The notes beneath the pieces are model-generated. The model worked only from the letters and a program-made list of their open reading frames with translations. It was not told the origin of the DNA and ran no database searches. The position numbers and the translations under genes are program-made. From Kiritimatiellia bacterium (lineage in GTDB: Bacteria > Verrucomicrobiota > Kiritimatiellia > SLAD01): a DNA stretch of 9,793 nt. This document shows positions 6,109 through 9,793 of this stretch, piece after piece (positions within the stretch are counted from its first letter, which is position 1; every line of letters begins with the position of its first letter). The stretch is taken from the NCBI GenBank assembly GCA_007125875.1, contig SLCI01000014.1, positions 1-9,793 on the forward strand, read 5' to 3'.

Positions 6109-7254
6109 ATGGCAGGAAAACAGTCGATAGAAACGCAGTTAGCGCAAGCAGGTACCCGCTGGGACAAACAAGCGGGGGCGATCTCTATGCCGATTTTCCA
6201 AACGGCTACGTTTGCGCACCCTGCGTTAGGACAGTCGACTGGCTTTGATTATTCTCGCACCTCGAATCCGACTCGGGCCGCATTGGAATCGGCCTTGGCG
6301 GCGGTAGAGGGTGGGGCAGGCGCATCGTTCTTTGGATCCGGCCTGGCGGCAGTGGACGCATTGGTACGGCTCCTGTCACCCGGTGACCGGGTCGTGGTGA
6401 CCGAAGATCTCTATGGCGGAACCTATCGCTTGTTCAATCAGGTCGCAAAGCCCGCTGGGATAACGCCGGTTTTCGTGGATACGTCTGATACTGATGCGGT
6501 GGCGCAGGCTCTTGCTCAAGACGGGGTTAAGATGCTGTTTGTGGAGTCGCCCACCAACCCATTACTAAAAATCGCTGACATTCCCGCTTTAGCTCAATTG
6601 GCCGACGACCATGATGTTCTGTTTGTGGTTGATAATACCTTTTTAACCGCCGTGGGGCAGCGTCCTATTGAAATGGGTGCTGACTTAGTGCTCTACAGTG
6701 CATCGAAGTATCTGGCCGGTCACAACGATGTCGTCGCAGGGGCGCTTGTTGCGCAAACAACCGAACTTGCTGAGCGCATTGCGTTTATACAGAACGCTGT
6801 GGGTGCCATTTTAGGACCGATGGATTCATGGCTCGTATTGCGCGGTTTAAAAACGCTCGCCTTACGACTCGAACGCCAAGCCGCAAACGCACAGCTTCTG
6901 GCTGATTGGCTGACCAAGCAAGCCAACGTGAAAAAGGTTTACTATCCCGGGTTGCCCGATCACCCTCAAGGCGATCGCTTGCGGGATCATGCATGCGGCT
7001 ATGGGGCGATGTTAGCGTTTGAGGTCGAACACCCTGATCGAGTCGCACGTTTATTGGAAGGCGTGAAGGTGTTCCTCTTCGCCGAAAGCTTGGGCGGCGT
7101 GGAGTCATTGATTACCTATCCGCTGGTGCAGACCCATGCAGACATGGATCCGGCACTGCTGGATCGCCTCGGCATCAATAATCGCTTGCTGCGCGTGTCT
7201 GTGGGCATCGAGCATGCACAGGATCTAATGGCCGATCTGGAGCCGCTCTTGTGA
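6109..7254 (+). CDS. metI: Cystathionine gamma-synthase / O-acetylhomoserine sulfhydrylase-like enzyme (MetI-like)
   Basis: This is a PLP-dependent Cys/Met-metabolism enzyme of 381 residues. The catalytic lysine is K200 in SASKYLAGHND; other family marks are FDYSRTSNPTR, DLYGGTYRLF, FVESPTNPLLKI, VDNTF and the C-terminal ESLGGVESLITYP and NRLLRVSVGIEHAQDL. By memory of family sequences, the ends and the GGTYRLF segment are much nearer to Bacillus MetI than to MetC. MetI joins cysteine to an O-acyl-homoserine to form cystathionine and can also use sulfide. Which activated homoserine is used cannot be read from the sequence. It sits between cysK and a MetC-like gene, the same order metI-metC as in Bacillus, which supports the forward route from cysteine to methionine. 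An AGG 8 bases ahead serves as ribosome binding site inside the end of cysK. A role as gamma-lyase in the reverse direction is possible but less likely here. Confidence 0.85.
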   Translation: MAGKQSIETQLAQAGTRWDKQAGAISMPIFQTATFAHPALGQSTGFDYSRTSNPTRAALESALAAVEGGAGASFFGSGLAAVDALVRLLSPGDRVVVTEDLYGGTYRLFNQVAKPAGITPVFVDTSDTDAVAQALAQDGVKMLFVESPTNPLLKIADIPALAQLADDHDVLFVVDNTFLTAVGQRPIEMGADLVLYSASKYLAGHNDVVAGALVAQTTELAERIAFIQNAVGAILGPMDSWLVLRGLKTLALRLERQAANAQLLADWLTKQANVKKVYYPGLPDHPQGDRLRDHACGYGAMLAFEVEHPDRVARLLEGVKVFLFAESLGGVESLITYPLVQTHADMDPALLDRLGINNRLLRVSVGIEHAQDLMADLEPLL

Positions 7255-8390
7255 AGTATCGCACACGCATAATTCATGGCGGCCGTGATCGCGATCCCTA
7301 TACCGGCGCTTCGAGCATTCCGATTTATCAAGCATCCACCTTTGCTCAGGAAGATCCTGACCAACCGCCGCCGTATGATTACTCGCGCAGTGACAATCCC
7401 ACTCGCGAAGCATTGGAGCTGAGTATTGCGGAGCTGGAAGGCGGTGTCGCAGGATTTGCCTACGCATCGGGTATGGCCGCGATATCATCGGCCCTCATGC
7501 TCTTCCAACCCGGCGATCACCTTGTCGTCACGAATCATATTTATGGCGGCTCATTTCGCGCACTGACTTCGTTGTTTAAACGATGGGGACTAAAGTCAAC
7601 CTTTGTAGAGGCCAGTAACGCCAACGAAGTCCGGGCAGCGATTCTCCCGGAAACGCGCGGCCTATTCGTCGAGACCCCTGCGAATCCGTTGCAGCAAATT
7701 ACCGATCTAAAAGCCATGCAGGAGATCGCAGAGCAGCACGGGTTAATTTCGATGATTGATAACACCTTTATGTCACCCTATCTGCAGCGTCCATTCGAAT
7801 ACGGATTCGATGTGGTGCTGCATAGCGCCACAAAGTTTCTGGGTGGCCACAGCGATGTGTTGGCCGGTTTAGCGGTCGCACGCGAGGATGATATGGGGCG
7901 TCGGCTGAAGCGGATTCAAAACACCTTTGGTGCAGTGCTCGGGCCGCAAGACTCATGGATTACCCTGCGCGGCATCAAGACGCTGGCAGTGCGCATGGAT
8001 GCTCAACAGGCTGCAGCCTGTCAAATCGCGGACTATTTGCAAGGACACGCTGCTATCAATAACGTGTATTTCCCAGGCTTATCGGATCATCCCGGTCACG
8101 CAATTCACGAGGCTCAAGCGGATGGGCCCGGAGCCGTTGTGTCTTTCGAATTAGCCGATGGCGCGACTGTGTTACGTGTCCTCAAGCAGGTCAAGTTGCC
8201 GCTGGTCGCCGTAAGTCTGGGCGGTGTGGAGAGTATCCTTTCATATCCGGCTAAAATGTCGCATGCCGCCATGCCACCCTCCGAGCGTCAGGCGCGCGGG
8301 ATTACGGACGGCCTCTTGCGCTTATCGGTGGGCCTTGAGGATGTCGACGACCTGATCGCCGACTTGGATGCCGCCATTGGCGGCGCCTGA
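7251..8390 (+). CDS. metC: Cystathionine beta-lyase-like enzyme (MetC-like)
   Basis: This is a second PLP enzyme of the same fold, 379 residues, a distant paralogue of its neighbour. It starts with GTG at 7251, overlapping the previous stop by four bases (GTGA), with GGAG at 7239-7242 as ribosome binding site; translation is probably coupled. The catalytic lysine is K195 in SATKFLGGHSD. The end of the protein (SYPAKMSHAAMPPSERQARG, then ITDGLLRLSVG) matches, from memory, the MetC type of Bacillus rather than MetI. The expected reaction is splitting cystathionine into homocysteine, pyruvate and ammonia in the cytoplasm, directly after the step of the preceding enzyme. Members of this group also show gamma-lyase, cysteine desulfhydrase or sulfhydrylase activity, so the exact specificity is a best guess from context. 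A GC-rich 6-bp hairpin covers its last codons (8370-8384) but no T-run follows. Confidence 0.85.
   Translation: MKYRTRIIHGGRDRDPYTGASSIPIYQASTFAQEDPDQPPPYDYSRSDNPTREALELSIAELEGGVAGFAYASGMAAISSALMLFQPGDHLVVTNHIYGGSFRALTSLFKRWGLKSTFVEASNANEVRAAILPETRGLFVETPANPLQQITDLKAMQEIAEQHGLISMIDNTFMSPYLQRPFEYGFDVVLHSATKFLGGHSDVLAGLAVAREDDMGRRLKRIQNTFGAVLGPQDSWITLRGIKTLAVRMDAQQAAACQIADYLQGHAAINNVYFPGLSDHPGHAIHEAQADGPGAVVSFELADGATVLRVLKQVKLPLVAVSLGGVESILSYPAKMSHAAMPPSERQARGITDGLLRLSVGLEDVDDLIADLDAAIGGA
8370..8384. repeat. GC hairpin at the end of the metC-like gene
   Basis: GCCGCC at 8370-8375 and GGCGGC at 8379-8384 form a perfect 6-bp stem with a 3-base loop, six bases before the end of the gene. With no T-tract behind it, it could slow or help end transcription of the cysK operon but is not a standard terminator. 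Confidence 0.35.
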
Positions 8391-8444
8391 AATTCCGGGC
8401 GTCCCGTAGACCATAGTATATTTCTATGAGATTCAATCCTTCCC

Positions 8445-8473
8445 TTGTCTGAGGCAATCTCGGGTGATAAATT
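8445..8473 (+). promoter_or_regulatory. Candidate promoter of glgC
   Basis: TTGTCT at 8445-8450 (four of six -35 bases) and TAAATT at 8468-8473 (four of six -10 bases) are exactly 17 bases apart. This would place transcription start near 8479-8481 and give a very short leader of about 15 bases before the ATG at 8495. The pair is in the only gap between the sulfur operon and glgC, where a separate promoter is expected. Confidence 0.4.
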
Positions 8474-8492
8474 GCACCAGAAGAAAGGTGCA
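8473..8492 (+). promoter_or_regulatory. Inverted repeat over the glgC ribosome binding site
   Basis: TGCACC (8473-8478) and GGTGCA (8487-8492) are perfect inverted copies with an 8-base loop. The right arm includes the GG of the ribosome binding site AAAGG (8484-8488), 6 bases before the start. If transcription begins upstream, the hairpin could mask the site; if it begins near 8480 the left arm is not transcribed and the repeat would rather be a protein-binding site next to the -10 box. Confidence 0.4.
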
Positions 8493-8494
8493 CT

Positions 8495-9730
8495 ATGAAT
8501 ATTGTTGCGGTAATTCTGGGTGGTGGTGAAGGTTCTCGACTAAATCCCTTAACGCGTGATCGCGCAAAGCCCGCGGTGCCGATAGCCGGCAAGTATCGCT
8601 TGGTGGACGTCCCGATCAGTAACTGTCTCAACGGCGGTATACGTAAGATATATCTGCTGACACAGTTCAACAGCGTGTCCCTGCATCAGCACGTCTCGCA
8701 GTCCTATCATTTTGACGCGTTTGGGCAGCGAGGGTTTGTCCGCATTCTCGCCGCACAGCAAACACCGAACTCGGACGCGTGGTATAACGGCACGGCCGAT
8801 GCCGTCCGCCAGACCTTTCGCTATTTGATGGACGAGCATCCTGACCTGATCGTAATCCTGTCAGGCGATCAGTTATACCGAATGGATTTCAATGATGTCA
8901 TCGCCCAACACTTGGAGCGTCAAGCCGACGTCACCATTGCCACCAAACCCGTGGAACGCGAGGAGGCCGGAGCACTAGGTATTCTGCAGGTAGATGACGC
9001 AATGCAGATCGTCAACTTCGTTGAAAAACCCGGCACAGGCTCCAAACTTGATCCGTTGCGTGCTCCATTAGAGGATGAGCGATACTTGGCGAGCATGGGC
9101 ATCTATTGTTTCAATGCGGACGTATTGAAAAAGTTGCTGATGGATAATGATGAGCGTGATTTCGGTCGGGACATCATTCCACGGGCTATCAATGAACATA
9201 AAGTATGTAGCTATATTTTTGATGGCTATTGGAAGGATATCGGAACGATTGGTAGCTTTTGGGAGGCGAACTTGGCGCTGACGGATCCTTTGCCATCCTT
9301 CAGCTTTTATGATGCAAAAGCCCCGATCTACACGCGCATGCGCTATCTTCCTCCGTCTAAAATCAATTGTTGTGATTTGAACCGATGTCTTCTCTCGGAA
9401 GGATCTGTTATCTCCGGGCACCGCATCCTGAACTCGATCATCGGCATCCGATCAACCATTGGTACCGGGAGCGTGATTGAGCACTCGATTGTCATGGGCG
9501 CCGACTATTATGATCGTGACGATCCTCAGCCGGATTTACCGGCACTTGGCATTGGGCGCGATTGTTACATACGCAATGCGATCATCGATAAGAATGCACG
9601 CATCGGTGACGGGGCCTATATCTCGCCGGAAGGGAAAGCGGACGAGACTATCACAGAGCTCTATGCTGTGCGTAATGGCGTGATCGTGATTCCGAAAAAT
9701 ACCGTTATACCGCCCGGCACCCGGCTGTAA
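8495..9730 (+). CDS. glgC: Glucose-1-phosphate adenylyltransferase (ADP-glucose pyrophosphorylase)
   Basis: This cytoplasmic enzyme makes ADP-glucose from glucose-1-phosphate and ATP, the first committed step of glycogen synthesis. The 411-residue protein is complete. The nucleotide-binding start is at residues 8-30 (GGGEGSRLNPLTRDRAKPAV), followed by GKYRLVDVPISNC; then come QFNSVSLHQH, AAQQTPNSDAWYNGTADAVRQ, the active-site GDQLYRMD (124-131), the glucose-1-phosphate lysine K178 in VEKP, SMGIYCF and YWKDIGTI. The last ~120 residues form the left-handed beta-helix domain. The sequence resembles plant and cyanobacterial enzymes far more than E. coli GlgC. It keeps two lysines, K366 in IIDKNARIG and K401 in IPKNTVIP, at places where the photosynthetic-type enzymes bind 3-phosphoglycerate, which suggests (inference) activation by that metabolite. 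It stands 104 bases after the sulfur operon with its own promoter candidate. No other glycogen gene is visible in the window. Confidence 0.96.
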   Translation: MNIVAVILGGGEGSRLNPLTRDRAKPAVPIAGKYRLVDVPISNCLNGGIRKIYLLTQFNSVSLHQHVSQSYHFDAFGQRGFVRILAAQQTPNSDAWYNGTADAVRQTFRYLMDEHPDLIVILSGDQLYRMDFNDVIAQHLERQADVTIATKPVEREEAGALGILQVDDAMQIVNFVEKPGTGSKLDPLRAPLEDERYLASMGIYCFNADVLKKLLMDNDERDFGRDIIPRAINEHKVCSYIFDGYWKDIGTIGSFWEANLALTDPLPSFSFYDAKAPIYTRMRYLPPSKINCCDLNRCLLSEGSVISGHRILNSIIGIRSTIGTGSVIEHSIVMGADYYDRDDPQPDLPALGIGRDCYIRNAIIDKNARIGDGAYISPEGKADETITELYAVRNGVIVIPKNTVIPPGTRL

Positions 9731-9748
9731 CCGAATCAAGTGCGAATC

Positions 9749-9765
9749 CGGAGGGACGTCCTCCG
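9749..9765. repeat. Short hairpin downstream of glgC
   Basis: CGGAGG (9749-9754) and CCTCCG (9760-9765) form a perfect 6-bp stem with a 5-base loop 18 bases after the glgC stop. The following bases are not T-rich, so this is at best a weak or factor-dependent terminator. The window ends 28 bases later with nothing else recognisable. Confidence 0.4.
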
Positions 9766-9793
9766 TGTCGCTCCTAGGGGGACAAGGCAGAGA

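Noticed and set aside
6109..8390. Tandem duplication of one gene
   Set aside because: The two PLP enzymes share fold and motifs but differ strongly in sequence and resemble different subfamilies (MetI and MetC), so they are old paralogues, not a recent duplication.
8411..8427. CATAG/CTATG inverted repeat after the sulfur operon as a terminator
   Set aside because: The stem is only 5 bp, AT-rich, and not followed by a T-run.
1..9793. Mobile element, phage, CRISPR or defence system
   Set aside because: No transposase, integrase, direct-repeat array, or nuclease-type motif appears on either strand; tRNA-Lys shows no attachment-site duplicate within the window.

Overview
The window is about 9.8 kb of ordinary chromosome from a Gram-negative bacterium with roughly 50% GC. 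Evidence for an outer membrane is a small secreted beta-rich protein ending in phenylalanine and a patatin with a Sec-type signal peptide. A C-terminal tail resembling planctomycete/verrucomicrobial HEAT-repeat proteins hints at the PVC superphylum (for example a Kiritimatiella-like lineage). That placement is an inference from motifs and is weak. There is no sign of a mobile element, CRISPR array, phage or plasmid gene.

Layout, left to right. Positions 1-248 hold the end of a HEAT-repeat-like gene that runs off the left edge. It is followed 15 bases later by an unrecognised secreted protein (264-1460, intended end probably 1596) whose last quarter is out of frame after a run of seven G. A 255-base gap with one hairpin leads to a class I-like polyphosphate kinase 2 (1852-2694), closely followed by a UPF0316 membrane protein (2715-3311). 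Next come a small secreted barrel-like protein (3431-3862) and, 15 bases further, an exported patatin-like lipase (3878-4777); these two look like an operon. A tRNA-Lys(UUU) lies on the minus strand (4840-4915) with a recognisable promoter.

The right half is a sulfur amino-acid operon. It contains cysteine synthase (cysK, 5152-6105) and two consecutive Cys/Met-metabolism PLP enzymes that resemble the Bacillus MetI and MetC proteins (6109-7254 and 7251-8390; 3-base gap, then a 4-base overlap). Together they could make cysteine from O-acetylserine and sulfide, join it to an activated homoserine as cystathionine, and split that to homocysteine for methionine synthesis. The window closes with glgC (8495-9730), an ADP-glucose pyrophosphorylase of the plant/cyanobacterial type, the committed step of glycogen synthesis. 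It has its own promoter candidate and an inverted repeat over its ribosome binding site.

I see no clearly new biological system. The items most worth a second look are the G7-disrupted, cysteine- and tyrosine-rich secreted protein of unknown family, the patatin/barrel gene pair, and inverted repeats in front of cysK and glgC.
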